From NCBI GenBank assembly GCA_947450325.1, contig CANFUT010000004.1, positions 85,491 through 149,490 on the forward strand: a stretch of 64,000 bases of DNA. The letters run 5' to 3'. Within the stretch, counting starts at the first letter, position 1, and each line of letters opens with the position of its first letter. This document shows positions 25,822 through 35,808 of this stretch, piece by piece. The stretch comes from Flavobacteriia bacterium. GTDB lineage: Bacteria > Bacteroidota > Bacteroidia > Flavobacteriales_D > Crocinitomicaceae. A model generated the notes under the pieces. It saw nothing but the letters and a program-made list of their open reading frames with translations. It was not told where the DNA came from and made no database searches. The position numbers and the translations under genes were made by a program.

Positions 25822-25829
25822 TATATTTG
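25822..25829 (+). promoter_or_regulatory. -7 element of the aldo/keto reductase gene
   Basis: TATATTTG matches TAnnTTTG exactly and lies 27 nt before ATG 25857. The nearest upstream TTG is 25 nt away, longer than the usual 19. Confidence 0.5.
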
Positions 25830-25856
25830 TAAGGCAAAAATTCAATCAATTCAAGT

Positions 25857-26759
25857 ATGCAAAACAGCTACATTCCAAGTCAGCCCAATTTTTCTCGAAT
25901 TATCCACGGTCATTGGCGTTTGCGTGAATGGAATTTGTCTTCACAAGAACTGATAACTTTGGTTTCACAAGCGCTAGAATTGGGAATTTCAACCATTGAC
26001 CATGCTGATATTTATGGAGATTACAGTTGCGAAGCGATTTTTGGAGAAGCACTTGCGATTCAGCCGGGATTGAGAAAAGATTTACAGTTAGTTTCAAAAT
26101 GTGGAATCAAATTGTTGTCTGAAAAATTTCCTGACCGACAAATCAAACACTATGATTATAGCAAAAAGTACATCATTCAATCCGTTGAAAATTCACTTTC
26201 TAATTTGAATACGGATTACCTCGACGTATTACTATTGCATCGACCTTCGCCGTTTTTCAATGCTGACGAAGTGGCTGAAACGTTTGTCGAATTGAAACAA
26301 AGTGGAAAAGTATTGCATTTTGGCGTTTCCAACTTTTTGCCACATCAAATGGATTTATTGAATGCTTTTTTGCGCGATCCGTTGGTGACCAATCAAGTTG
26401 AAATTTCTCCATTCTGTTTGGATTATTTCCAAAATGGCACGGTTGAAATGATGCAAAAAAATCAAGTAAAACCGATGGCTTGGTCGCCTTTGGCAGGCGG
26501 AAAATTAATGAATCCAACAGACGAAAAAGGAAATCGAATTTTCAAATCGCTCCAAGAAGTTGCACATGAATTGAATGAAGAATCCATCGAAAAAGTGGTT
26601 TACTCTTGGTTGATGAAACATCCATCCAATATTTTGCCTGTGGTCGGAACGGGGAAAATTGAAAGACTAAAATTGGCCATCGAAGCGCAAGAACTGGAAA
26701 TGTCGCTCGAACAGTGGTTTAAAATTTATATCGCAGGATTGGGAAATTCTTTGCCTTGA
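25857..26759 (+). CDS. Aldo/keto reductase, YdhF-like
   Basis: 300 aa TIM-barrel. The catalytic tetrad is visible: Asp and Tyr in TIDHADIYGDY, Lys in LVSKCG and His in LLHRPSP. GVSNFLPHQMDLL and SPLAGGKLMNP are family motifs, and VVGTGKIERLKLA is the NADPH-phosphate-binding end. Substrate unknown. It is convergent with the rRNA methyltransferase gene with only 7 nt between stops and no evident terminator. Confidence 0.88.
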   Translation: MQNSYIPSQPNFSRIIHGHWRLREWNLSSQELITLVSQALELGISTIDHADIYGDYSCEAIFGEALAIQPGLRKDLQLVSKCGIKLLSEKFPDRQIKHYDYSKKYIIQSVENSLSNLNTDYLDVLLLHRPSPFFNADEVAETFVELKQSGKVLHFGVSNFLPHQMDLLNAFLRDPLVTNQVEISPFCLDYFQNGTVEMMQKNQVKPMAWSPLAGGKLMNPTDEKGNRIFKSLQEVAHELNEESIEKVVYSWLMKHPSNILPVVGTGKIERLKLAIEAQELEMSLEQWFKIYIAGLGNSLP

Positions 26760-26766
26760 ATTAACC

Positions 26767-28092
26767 TTAAATTTTCATTCGAATCCGCCATTCTTTTGGA
26801 TACAAATTATTGAAGCGATTCCCAATGTGTTTAATCCACCCCAAAGGTTCATTTTGGAATTTCATCACATTGAATCCGTGTTTACCTTCGATTGAAAAAG
26901 TATCACCATGTAAATATGATAACGCTTGATTTAAATCCAATTCAATTTTGGGTAAATCGCTGCGTAATAACTTTGGATTCAGTGCCAAAGCATCATGTGG
27001 AATAAGTCCCTTTTTGGCAATTTCGCCCAATTCAGTTCCCATTTTGATGACGCGCATTTGGTTTTGAAGATAGATAATTTCCTCCGTAAAGTTTTCAGGA
27101 ACTGCGAATGAATAATTGGTCCACTGAATTGCTTTCATTTCATTTAAGTCAGCGAATTCGGTCAGCGCTGAAATGTCTTTGATTGTGGTGACTTCCGCTT
27201 TTTTATTCAACTTCAATTTAAGCTGATTTCTCGTTCCCTGTTTTTGCAACACGCAAATGAAAAATCCTTCAGTGTCCACCAACGAAGGCAACGCGTAATT
27301 GCCAACATCGTTTCTTCCTTTTTTGAAATGCGTCGTTTCAATCGGAACAATTTCAGCTTGCAATTCATACAAAAGCCAAGCGATATTTTCTTCGTTTTCT
27401 TGGGTGTTGAAAGTGCAAGTGGAATAAACCAAAAAACCTCCCGGTTGCAAGCTTTCCCATACGTCCATCACAATGCGCTTTTGGCGTGCTGCACACAAAT
27501 CAACATTCGATTGCGACCACTCATTGCGCGAAGCGTGGTCTTTGCGAAACATTCCTTCGCCAGAGCACGGTGCATCCACAACAATCAAATCGAAAAAATC
27601 AGGAATGCGCTGAAAGTCTGCAGGATCGTTGTTGGTGACAATGGAATTGGTGACGCCCCATTTGGTCATGTTTTCCTTCAAAATCTTCGAGCGCGCTTGA
27701 ATCACTTCGTTGGAAACGAGCAGTCCTTCACTGTTTAAAAAACTGGCAATCAGTGTGCTTTTTCCACCTGGAGCCGCGCATAAATCCAACACAAAAGGAT
27801 TTTCTGGCAAAGCGAGTTGATTCAAAACGGTTTCTAAAAACATCGAACCTGCTTCTTGCGGATAATAAGTTCCTGCATGAAACAAAGGATCTTTGGTGAA
27901 AAAAGGCCTTTCAGTCAAATAAAAAGCATCATTACACCACGGAATTTCTTTTAAAATCGGTAATTCAGCTTCGGTCTTCAAAGGATTTCTGCGAATCGAA
28001 ACAGGAGAATCTGTTTCCAAAGCGGCTAACAATTCAACACTTAAAAAGGCATCATTTTCAACACGTTTTTTGAAATCTTCTGGAAGTGACAT
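26767..28092 (-). CDS. rRNA cytosine-C5 methyltransferase, RsmF/YebU-like
   Basis: 441 aa. A Nol1/Nop2/Sun SAM-dependent domain has LDLCAAPGGKSTLIA (SAM binding), VDAPCSGEGMFRKD (motif IV Cys) and YSTCTFNTQENE (motif VI, the catalytic Cys). The C-terminal ~150 residues (HGFNVMKFQNEPLGWIKHIGNRFNNLYPKEWRIR) resemble the extra PUA-like domain of RsmF, which methylates C1407 of 16S rRNA in E. coli. Exact target here is inferred. It is the last gene before the tsaD start region and probably co-transcribed with tsaD (28-nt gap). Confidence 0.85.
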   Translation of the reverse strand: MSLPEDFKKRVENDAFLSVELLAALETDSPVSIRRNPLKTEAELPILKEIPWCNDAFYLTERPFFTKDPLFHAGTYYPQEAGSMFLETVLNQLALPENPFVLDLCAAPGGKSTLIASFLNSEGLLVSNEVIQARSKILKENMTKWGVTNSIVTNNDPADFQRIPDFFDLIVVDAPCSGEGMFRKDHASRNEWSQSNVDLCAARQKRIVMDVWESLQPGGFLVYSTCTFNTQENEENIAWLLYELQAEIVPIETTHFKKGRNDVGNYALPSLVDTEGFFICVLQKQGTRNQLKLKLNKKAEVTTIKDISALTEFADLNEMKAIQWTNYSFAVPENFTEEIIYLQNQMRVIKMGTELGEIAKKGLIPHDALALNPKLLRSDLPKIELDLNQALSYLHGDTFSIEGKHGFNVMKFQNEPLGWIKHIGNRFNNLYPKEWRIRMKI

Positions 28093-28120
28093 GAGCTAAA
28101 TTTACGATTATTGCTTTGAT

Positions 28121-29143
28121 TTAAAATTCCATTCTTGCTTGCGCACTGACACTTTGGTCAGTAAATATTTTTTCTTGATACATAAAATAGCCCGTCATGG
28201 CAATCATTGCTGCATTGTCGGTGCAAAATTCAAACTTCGGAATATATACTTCCCAACCGTTTGCTTTCCCAACTTCTTGCAATTTTTTGCGCAAACCAGA
28301 ATTGGCAGAAACACCTCCAGCAATGGCGATTTGTTTGATGTTTAAATCTTTACTTGCTTTCAATAATTTCACAAACAAAATATCTAAAATGGATTTTTGA
28401 ACTGACGCACAAATATCATTCAATTCAGTTTCCATGAAATCAGCTTGAATTTTGGTTTGTTTTTGCAAGAAATAAAGAATCGACGTTTTCAATCCGCTGA
28501 AACTGAAATCGTAATTTGGCATATTTGGTTTCGCAAATTCAAAGCGATTTTCATTTCCCAATTGCGCATATTTGTCAATCAAAGGTCCGCCAGGATAAGG
28601 CAAACCGAGAATTTTGGCTGTTTTATCAAAAGCTTCTCCAGCAGCGTCGTCGATGGTCGTTCCGATGATTTCCATTTCCAAATAATTTTTCACCAAAACG
28701 ATTTGCGTGTGTCCGCCAGAAACTGTCAAACATAAAAATGGAAACTGAGGTTTGGATTGATTTTCTTGGTCGATAAAATGCGCCAAAACGTGACCATGCA
28801 TGTGATTGACGTCAATCAAAGGAATGTTTTTTGCCATGGCAAAAGCTTTCGCAAATGACGTTCCAACAACCAACGAACCGAGTAAACCAGGACCACGTGT
28901 GAAGGCAATCGCATCAATATCATCGGCAGAAATTCCCGCTTGTTTGATCGCCGCATCAACCACTGGAATGATATTTTGTTGATGTGCACGAGAAGCCAAT
29001 TCGGGAACCACGCCACCGTACTTTTCATGAACCGCTTGACCTGCAATTACGTTTGATAAAATGGTGCTGTTTTTGATTACAGCAGCCGAAGTATCGTCGC
29101 AAGATGACTCAATGCCTAAAATGATAGTAAGATTATCGTCCAA
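28121..29143 (-). CDS. tsaD: tRNA N6-threonylcarbamoyladenosine synthase subunit TsaD
   Basis: 340 aa from TTG at 29143. Motifs: LGIESSCDDTSAAV at the N-terminus, NHMHGH (metal-binding His pair), TVSGGHTQ, DDAAGEAFDKTAK, IAGGVSAN and TDNAAMIA. TsaD is the catalytic subunit that transfers threonylcarbamoyl to A37 of ANN-decoding tRNAs. The frame is open to 29299, but those 52 extra residues lie under tamB and are not family-like. TTG 29143 gives MDDNLTIILGIES, family length, and lies 26 nt after a perfect -7 element (29177-29170). No ATG exists near this N-terminus. Confidence 0.93.
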   Translation of the reverse strand: MDDNLTIILGIESSCDDTSAAVIKNSTILSNVIAGQAVHEKYGGVVPELASRAHQQNIIPVVDAAIKQAGISADDIDAIAFTRGPGLLGSLVVGTSFAKAFAMAKNIPLIDVNHMHGHVLAHFIDQENQSKPQFPFLCLTVSGGHTQIVLVKNYLEMEIIGTTIDDAAGEAFDKTAKILGLPYPGGPLIDKYAQLGNENRFEFAKPNMPNYDFSFSGLKTSILYFLQKQTKIQADFMETELNDICASVQKSILDILFVKLLKASKDLNIKQIAIAGGVSANSGLRKKLQEVGKANGWEVYIPKFEFCTDNAAMIAMTGYFMYQEKIFTDQSVSAQARMEF

Positions 29144-29149
29144 TTTCCT

Positions 29150-29177
29150 TAAATTTGTATTTAGAATGTCAAAATTA
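29150..29177. promoter_or_regulatory. Interleaved divergent promoters of tsaD and tamB
   Basis: Plus strand: TAAATTTG (29150-29157), 8 nt before the tamB ATG (29166). Minus strand: TAATTTTG (29177-29170), 26 nt before the tsaD TTG (29143), and thus inside the first codons of tamB. Both match TAnnTTTG exactly. The two starts are only 22 bp apart. Neither has a clear TTG at 19 nt. Confidence 0.6.
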
Positions 29178-32100
29178 CTCAAAATTGTAGGAAGATTAAC
29201 GGGCGGACTCTTAGAGTGGTTCTTAATTCTTTTTATAATTTTTGCTTTTGCGATTAGAACCAGTCCAGTACAAACTTTTTTGGCACAGCAAGTTACCAAT
29301 TATCTTTCTAAAGAGCTCAAAACCAAATTTAAGGTCGATAAAGTTTCAATTATCTTTTTCAATAAAGTCGCTTTAGATGGCGTATTTGTGTTGGATCAGA
29401 AAAAAGACACGTTGGCTTCCATTAATTCAGTTTTTGTAACGTTAAAGTCTTTCAATCAATACAGTAGGAAAATTGCATTGGATGAATTGCATTTGCAAGG
29501 AGGAATTGTCAAATTGAGTCGTGAAAAAGTGACTGGAGAGTACAATTATGGATTCATTGTAGATTATTTTGATTCAGGAAAAAAATCCACAAAAAGCTCG
29601 CCTTATCAAATCACTTTAGACAATATCGGCTTGGAACGCGTTCGTTTTCATTACGATGACAACCGAAAAGGCTACAACACTTTTGGAATGGACTATGACC
29701 ATTTGCAGTTCAATAATGTGTATTTGTATGCAAGTCGTTTCAAATCAGACAATGGTGTTTTAACTGGATTTATCAAACATCTTTCGGTTCGAGAAAAATG
29801 TGGATTTAGGCTTAAAAAATTCTCTACCGATTTCAATGTTTCTGACGAAGGAATAAAGCTAAAACGCTTACACATCATCACAGAAAATTCCCAAGTTTAT
29901 TTTCCTAAAATGTTCATGTTGATGAACGAAATGGAAGATTTTCAGGAATTTGAGGACAGTGTGACCTTTGATGCAGTGCTAAATGAGAGCAATGTTTCGA
30001 TGAAAGACATTTCCTATTTCGGAACAGCTTTGGAAGGAATGGATCAGCAAGTGATCATAAAAGCAGATGTTACGAACAAAATAAAAAACTTAAAAATTGC
30101 ACATTTATTGTTAAAAACTGGAAATCGCACAAGGTTGGAAGGAACGGTCAATTTGCCAGATTTCAGGGAATTTAATCAAGCATTTTTTCAGGAGAAATTG
30201 GATTATGTTTATGTTGATTTGAAAGATTTGCAGCAAATCAAATTGCCGAAAGATGTCGGAAATAAATATGTTTCACTGAATGAAACCGTCAATCGATTGG
30301 GGTATTTCCGTGCCATAGATTTGAAAGTAGATGGCTTTTATTCCCAGTTTGTGGTTGAATCTGATAAAATTTCTACTGCCTTGGGAAGTGTGAGATTGGA
30401 TCACGGAATCATGTTTAGCGAAAGCGAAAACAAGAAATCTTTCACTTTTGAGGAATCCCAAGCAAGTGAATACGATGTTAAAATTGACAGTTTTCAATTG
30501 GGGAAATTTTTCAATGAATCCACTTTAGGCAGTGTTTACGGAACTTTTTTCATGAATGGAGAAATTTTCGGCGATGGAAAAATCAATTTCAACAAAATCA
30601 ATGGTGAAGTTTCTCGCATTGATTTTAACGGATATCCTTATAGAAATGTGATTGTAAATGAGGCGAGTTATATTGATAAAATTTTTACTGGAAACATTGA
30701 TGTTAAAGACGAGAATGCGGAATTGAATTACAATGGTTTTTTGGATTTTAATACAATCCAACATTTTAATTTTGATGTTGTTGTCAATCAAGCGCGGTTA
30801 AATAAATTGCACTTGATAGATTCCGATACGCTTTTGACTTTAAATACGATTTTTCAAGCAGATATATCAGGTACAGAAATCAATAATTATTCTGGTTTTG
30901 TTGGTTTGCAATCATTGAAATATCAAGCGGGAAAGAAATCATTTGATATTCCAAAAATGGATATCAATTTGGATAGAAGTCTAGAAAATGATCAATTAAG
31001 ATTGGATAGTAAAATGATGCGTGCAACGATAAATGGAAAGATTGATTTCAAAACAATTGCAAATGATTTTAACAATCAGTTTAGTGTTGTTTTTCCAGCT
31101 TTATTTGCTTACCAGAAACCGCCTAAATCTAGTATTCAGAATCACTTCAACTACAATATTACTGTCCAAGATATCAATGATTTATTGGCTGTTTTTGTTC
31201 CAAAATTGAAAGTGAGCAAGGGCACAGCGATTTATGGAGATTATGACGGATATACCAACGACTTTTCCATGAATTTAAATTCGAGTAAAGTCAGTTATGG
31301 AATATTTGAATCAAAAATTCTAAATCTTCAACAATCATTTAGCGATTCTACCCTGACTGCTGATTATCAATTGGGAACATTCTCTATGAATGATACCTTG
31401 GAAGTGAAAAATGTAGCTTTTTTAACTTCAGGTGTAAAAGGTAATTTGCATTCTTCACTCAATTGGAATCCTTCAACAGACAATGAATCCAATTTTATTT
31501 GGGATACCAAAGTAAAAGGAATTAGCAGTTATATTTTTGATTTACAACCTTCGTTTTTTAGTATCAACAAACACCGTTGGGATATAGAAAATGCAGCTGA
31601 AATTGGTTTTCTTCCTCAAGATATTCATATTGATCAGTTTAAGATGCACAGAGACAACCAATTTATATCTTTAAATGGAGCACTTTCTGCTGACACTTCA
31701 GAATCTTTGGATATTAAAATCAATGCTTTTCAATTAGAAGATTTTAGTAGTTTAATGGGATTCAAAACGGTAATCAAAGGAGAAGTGAATGGAGAGGTGA
31801 ACATGTCAAATCCTTTCGAGAAGATTAACTTTTTTGGTGATGCTGTTGTTTCTAATTTCTTTTTAAATAACCAAGAAGTTGGCGAAGTTAACCTTCATGG
31901 AAAATGGAATAAATTGAAAGAAAGTATTGTTTTGAATGGCGATTTGTATTATAAAAAGAACAAAACATTCAATTTTGATGGAGATTATTACATCTACAAA
32001 GACAAAAACAATATCAATTTTGTGTTGGATTTTGATCAAACAAATATTCAATTTGCAAGTGCATTTTTGGACCCAAAAGTGGTTAGCAATGTAAAGGGAT

Positions 32101-33737
32101 TATTGGACGGAAAAATGCATATCACAGGAACTCCAGAATCACCTGAATTAGAAGGTGACGTTGATCTACTAGGAGGAAATGCTAAGATCGAAATGTTTGG
32201 CGTTAATTTCGGTTTCAATGGTAGAATTGAAATTGAAAAAGACATGTTCATCGTCAATAATATGCCAGTAATTGATGAAGAAGGAAACACAGGTTCGATG
32301 AACGGAACTGTTTTACATACCGATTTTGAGGATTGGAATTTTGATTTGTTTTTTAACATCGAGGAATACTATGACGTCGACCAAAGAAAGTTGGTAAAAG
32401 TTGACAATTTTCTGGTGTTGAACACCCAATACGAGGAGGGAAGTGTTTATTATGGAAAAGGTTACGCTACAGGAAATGCAAATATATCTGGTTATGCAGA
32501 TAACTTGGAAGTAATTGTAAACATGAAAACTGAGCGCAATACACACATCAATTTCCCCATGTATGGCGTTACTGAATTGGAAGACGAATTGAGTTTCAAA
32601 TGGGAGAATTTAATCAAAGATTCTGTCATTGTTTTACCTGAAATAGATTTTACTGGAGTCGATTTAGATTTGAATTTCAATGTGACACCAGATGCAACTT
32701 TAAAATTGATTTTTGACGATCAAACGGGCGATGAAATTACGGCACAAGGAAGAGGTCAAATTGGCATTAAATTGACCAATTTGAATGATTTATCAATGGA
32801 TGGTACTTATACAGTTACACATGGGAATTATAACTTCGTATTGGGCGTTTTGAAAAAATCATTTAACATCGATAATGGTGGAACGATTTCATGGAATGGA
32901 GGAGGAGCAGAAGATGCAACCTTGAATTTGAAATCAAATTATTTAGTCAGCGCGAATGTAAACGATATTGTTCAAGATTTGGAAAGCAAGAAATCGACAG
33001 CATCGAATCAACCAGTTTTTTGTAATTTGTATTTGACAGGAATGTTGTCAGATCCGCAAATTCGATTTGAAATAAAATCTCCCAAAGCTTCGGAAAGTGC
33101 CCGCGCAGCAATTGAGCGTATCAACAGCAATTCCGATGAGTTGAACAAACAATTTTTCTCCTTGTTGATAGCCAATCGTTTCCAGCCAAATGTTGGTGTT
33201 TCGGGAACAGGTTCTGGAAGCAATGCTGCGTTGGACGCTTTGTCTGGTCAGATCAATAGTTTGTTGGGTGAACTTTCAAAAGACGTTCGTTTGAATGTGG
33301 ATTTGAAAAACGACATCATCACTGGGCAAAATTCTCAAAAAATTGGATTTTCGACAAATGCTTTGAATGATAAATTGATTATTACTGGCGTTTTTGGTGT
33401 AGAAAAAAATGCAGGCGGTTCCAATCAAAGTACATTTATTGGAGATTTAAATTTGGAGTATATTTTAGATGACAATGGAAATTTTAGGGTGAGTATTTTC
33501 AATGAATCCAACGATTATACTGTAATCCAAGATAGAAATTTGGGTCGATTTACTCAGGGTGTTGGTCTGCAGTATCAGGAAGATTTTCAAACTTTGAATG
33601 ATTTTAAATTGTTACAAACGTTTTTTGATTTCTTTCGAAAAGATAAAAAAGTAACGCTAACCAGAAAACGAAAACGAACACCAGTTCCACCTATCAAACA
33701 ACCAGAAAATATTTCCAAACCTGACGAGGAAAATTAA
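29166..33737 (+). CDS. tamB: TamB/DUF490 family translocation and assembly protein
   Basis: 1523 aa. An N-terminal signal anchor (GLLEWFLILFIIFAFAIRTSPVQ) leads to an AsmA-like beginning (VTNYLSKELKTKFKVDKVSI). A very long array of beta strands follows, the hydrophobic groove of bridge-like lipid-transfer proteins, and a C-terminal TamB domain (TYTVTHGNYNFVLGVLKKSFNIDNGGTISWNGG, later EYILDDNGNFRVSIFNESND). In the envelope this family spans the periplasm and moves phospholipid or aids outer-membrane protein insertion. A basic tail (RKRKRTPVPP) ends it. The frame is open from 29061, but ATG 29166 directly precedes the signal anchor. No tamA-like gene is adjacent. Confidence 0.88.
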   Translation: MSKLLKIVGRLTGGLLEWFLILFIIFAFAIRTSPVQTFLAQQVTNYLSKELKTKFKVDKVSIIFFNKVALDGVFVLDQKKDTLASINSVFVTLKSFNQYSRKIALDELHLQGGIVKLSREKVTGEYNYGFIVDYFDSGKKSTKSSPYQITLDNIGLERVRFHYDDNRKGYNTFGMDYDHLQFNNVYLYASRFKSDNGVLTGFIKHLSVREKCGFRLKKFSTDFNVSDEGIKLKRLHIITENSQVYFPKMFMLMNEMEDFQEFEDSVTFDAVLNESNVSMKDISYFGTALEGMDQQVIIKADVTNKIKNLKIAHLLLKTGNRTRLEGTVNLPDFREFNQAFFQEKLDYVYVDLKDLQQIKLPKDVGNKYVSLNETVNRLGYFRAIDLKVDGFYSQFVVESDKISTALGSVRLDHGIMFSESENKKSFTFEESQASEYDVKIDSFQLGKFFNESTLGSVYGTFFMNGEIFGDGKINFNKINGEVSRIDFNGYPYRNVIVNEASYIDKIFTGNIDVKDENAELNYNGFLDFNTIQHFNFDVVVNQARLNKLHLIDSDTLLTLNTIFQADISGTEINNYSGFVGLQSLKYQAGKKSFDIPKMDINLDRSLENDQLRLDSKMMRATINGKIDFKTIANDFNNQFSVVFPALFAYQKPPKSSIQNHFNYNITVQDINDLLAVFVPKLKVSKGTAIYGDYDGYTNDFSMNLNSSKVSYGIFESKILNLQQSFSDSTLTADYQLGTFSMNDTLEVKNVAFLTSGVKGNLHSSLNWNPSTDNESNFIWDTKVKGISSYIFDLQPSFFSINKHRWDIENAAEIGFLPQDIHIDQFKMHRDNQFISLNGALSADTSESLDIKINAFQLEDFSSLMGFKTVIKGEVNGEVNMSNPFEKINFFGDAVVSNFFLNNQEVGEVNLHGKWNKLKESIVLNGDLYYKKNKTFNFDGDYYIYKDKNNINFVLDFDQTNIQFASAFLDPKVVSNVKGLLDGKMHITGTPESPELEGDVDLLGGNAKIEMFGVNFGFNGRIEIEKDMFIVNNMPVIDEEGNTGSMNGTVLHTDFEDWNFDLFFNIEEYYDVDQRKLVKVDNFLVLNTQYEEGSVYYGKGYATGNANISGYADNLEVIVNMKTERNTHINFPMYGVTELEDELSFKWENLIKDSVIVLPEIDFTGVDLDLNFNVTPDATLKLIFDDQTGDEITAQGRGQIGIKLTNLNDLSMDGTYTVTHGNYNFVLGVLKKSFNIDNGGTISWNGGGAEDATLNLKSNYLVSANVNDIVQDLESKKSTASNQPVFCNLYLTGMLSDPQIRFEIKSPKASESARAAIERINSNSDELNKQFFSLLIANRFQPNVGVSGTGSGSNAALDALSGQINSLLGELSKDVRLNVDLKNDIITGQNSQKIGFSTNALNDKLIITGVFGVEKNAGGSNQSTFIGDLNLEYILDDNGNFRVSIFNESNDYTVIQDRNLGRFTQGVGLQYQEDFQTLNDFKLLQTFFDFFRKDKKVTLTRKRKRTPVPPIKQPENISKPDEEN

Positions 33738-33838
33738 GGCAAAAGTTTTCAATTTTGTGTAATATTTTAGGCTAAAAATCCTTGTTTTTATAAGTTTATA
33801 CTTACTTTTGAAGACTTTCAAAACTTAATTCCAAATAG

Positions 33839-35323
33839 ATGAAAAAAGTACTCGTTGCCAATAGAGGAGAAATTGCTAGAAGAGTAATTCGAACTTTGAA
33901 AAAAATGAACATTGCGAGCGTTGCAGTTTATTCTGATTCAGACGCAAATGCACCGCATGTTTTGGAAGCTGACGAGGCTGTTTATTTGGGAAAATCTCCT
34001 TCTGCAGAAAGTTATTTGCGACAAGATGCGATTTTAGACTATTGCAAAGAATTGGGCGTAGATGGAATTCATCCTGGATATGGATTTTTGTCTGAAAATG
34101 CTGTTTTTGCAGAAAAAGTAAAAGCGGCAGGAATCACTTTTATCGGACCTTCTGCACATGCAATGAATTTGATGGGAGATAAATTGTCTGCCAAACAAGC
34201 GGTTGCAGCTTACAATGTACCTTTGGTTCCTGGTGTTGACAGAGCAATCACAGATCCTGAAGAAGCGATTCAAATTGCGCAACAAGTTGGGTTGCCTGTA
34301 TTGATCAAAGCGTCTGCTGGAGGCGGTGGAAAAGGAATGCGTTTGGTGGAAACATTGGAAGAATTGCCAGAACAAATGAAAATGGCGCAAAGTGAAGCAC
34401 GTTCTTCTTTTGGCGATGATGCCGTTTTTATCGAAAAATTTGTGACCAAACCTAGACACGTCGAAATTCAAGTTTTTTCTGATTCTTTGGGAAATCACGT
34501 ATATCTTTTTGAAAGAGAATGCAGCATTCAACGTCGACACCAAAAGGTGATCGAAGAAGCGCCAAGTGCAGTTTTAACGCCAGAAATCAGACAAAAAATG
34601 GGTGAATCTGCCGTTGCGGTTTGCAAAGCTTGTAACTACGAAGGCGCAGGAACCGTTGAGTTTTTGTTAGATGCAGATTTGAATTACTACTTCTTGGAAA
34701 TGAATACCCGCTTGCAAGTGGAGCATCCAGTGACAGAAGAAATTACAGGATTGGATTTAGTTGAATGGCAAATTCGTGTTGCGCGCGGAGAACGTTTACC
34801 AAAATTACAAGATGAATTGAAAATCAATGGTCATGCAATTGAAGTGCGCGTTTATGCAGAAGATGCGTTAAACGGATTTACACCAGATATTGGAAATTTA
34901 AGAAGATATAGAATCCCTGTTGGAAAACATGTTCGTGTGGACGATGCTTTCGAAGAAGGAATGGACATTCCAATTTATTACGATCCAATGATTGCGAAAT
35001 TGTGCGTTTGGGGTGAAACAAGAGAAATCGCCATCGAAAACACCATCAAAGCCATTGACGATTATCAAATTTCAGGATTAAAGACAACGTTGGATTTCGG
35101 AAAATACGTGATGAAACACGAAGCTTTCCGCTCTGGAGATTTTGATACCAATTTCGTGAAACAATATTTTTCTGATCCAACAGTAATCAAAGATGCGATG
35201 GAAGAGGAGAAAGCAGCATTGTTGTCATCTGTTGATCAAATCTGGAATCAAATTCAAAAAAACAAACAAAAAGAATTCGTTTCAAAACCAATTCACGGTG
35301 CTTGGAAATTGATGAAGAAATAG
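33839..35323 (+). CDS. accC: Biotin carboxylase subunit (AccC-type)
   Basis: 494 aa. ANRGEIARRVIRT at the N-terminus, ATP-grasp glycine loop KASAGGGGKGMRLV, ERECSIQRRHQKVIEEAPS and EMNTRLQVEHPVTE are diagnostic. It carboxylates biotin on a carrier protein using ATP and bicarbonate. There is no biotinyl domain and no BCCP or carboxyltransferase gene adjacent, so it must act with subunits elsewhere; it could serve acetyl-CoA or propionyl-CoA carboxylase. The C-terminus (about 450-494) extends slightly beyond E. coli AccC. Confidence 0.9.
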   Translation: MKKVLVANRGEIARRVIRTLKKMNIASVAVYSDSDANAPHVLEADEAVYLGKSPSAESYLRQDAILDYCKELGVDGIHPGYGFLSENAVFAEKVKAAGITFIGPSAHAMNLMGDKLSAKQAVAAYNVPLVPGVDRAITDPEEAIQIAQQVGLPVLIKASAGGGGKGMRLVETLEELPEQMKMAQSEARSSFGDDAVFIEKFVTKPRHVEIQVFSDSLGNHVYLFERECSIQRRHQKVIEEAPSAVLTPEIRQKMGESAVAVCKACNYEGAGTVEFLLDADLNYYFLEMNTRLQVEHPVTEEITGLDLVEWQIRVARGERLPKLQDELKINGHAIEVRVYAEDALNGFTPDIGNLRRYRIPVGKHVRVDDAFEEGMDIPIYYDPMIAKLCVWGETREIAIENTIKAIDDYQISGLKTTLDFGKYVMKHEAFRSGDFDTNFVKQYFSDPTVIKDAMEEEKAALLSSVDQIWNQIQKNKQKEFVSKPIHGAWKLMKK

Positions 35324-35340
35324 AGAAAATCTAAATATTA

Positions 35341-35374
35341 AAAAAGCGTTTGAAAAATCTCAAACGCTTTTTTT
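35341..35374. terminator. Terminator after accC
   Basis: AAAAAGCGTTTGA (35341-35353) pairs perfectly with TCAAACGCTTTTT (35360-35372) around a 6-nt loop, with further T's. A's on the other side make it usable by the convergent glyoxalase-like gene. Confidence 0.9.
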
Positions 35375-35403
35375 ATTCTTTTTAATCAAAGATCAAAATC
35401 AAT

Positions 35404-35808
35404 TTACCCTATCATCTGCGCATTTGGATCCATCCAAAAAACTTCCCACAAATGTCCGTCTAAATCCTGAAATCCCCATTGATACATGAATCCGTGATCT
35501 TGCGGGTCATTGGGCGTTGTCGCTCCAGCTTGTACTGCTTTTTCTACAAAAGGCACCACTTTTTCTTTTGAATCTACTTCCAAAGAAAGGATTACTTCAG
35601 TTGTTTGATTTGCATCAGCAATTTCTTTGTTGGTGAATGTTTTGAAGAATTCACGTTTCAGCAACATCACAAAAATATTTTTGTCAACGACCATACACGT
35701 TGCATTGTCATCAGTCATTTCAGATTCAAATTCGTAATCCAAAGATTTGAAAAACGCCGTACTTTTTTCTAAGTCAGTCACTGGAAGGTTAATGAAGATT
35801 CTTGCCAT
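35404..35808 (-). CDS. VOC (glyoxalase/bleomycin resistance) family protein
   Basis: 134 aa from ATG 35808 (MARIFINLPVTDLEKSTAFFKSLDYEFE). The frame is open 17 codons upstream but lacks family features. Paired beta-alpha-beta-beta-beta modules end in DPQDHGFMYQWGFQDLDGHLWEVFWMD, typical of the PhnB/YcaC-like lactoylglutathione lyase-related group. Metal ligands would be His and Glu in this segment. Substrate unknown. It is divergent from 35970. Confidence 0.82.
   Translation of the reverse strand: MARIFINLPVTDLEKSTAFFKSLDYEFESEMTDDNATCMVVDKNIFVMLLKREFFKTFTNKEIADANQTTEVILSLEVDSKEKVVPFVEKAVQAGATTPNDPQDHGFMYQWGFQDLDGHLWEVFWMDPNAQMIG

Noticed and set aside
27244..27738. Plus-strand open frame of 164 codons opposite the rRNA methyltransferase
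   Set aside because: Antisense shadow of a gene with all catalytic motifs; composition is not that of a protein.
29144..29299. 52-residue N-terminal extension of TsaD
   Set aside because: It overlaps the tamB start, adds sequence unlike the family, and a good -7 box lies within it.
33839..35323. Complete acyl-CoA carboxylase operon
   Set aside because: No biotin carrier or carboxyltransferase gene lies on either side; only the biotin carboxylase is present.
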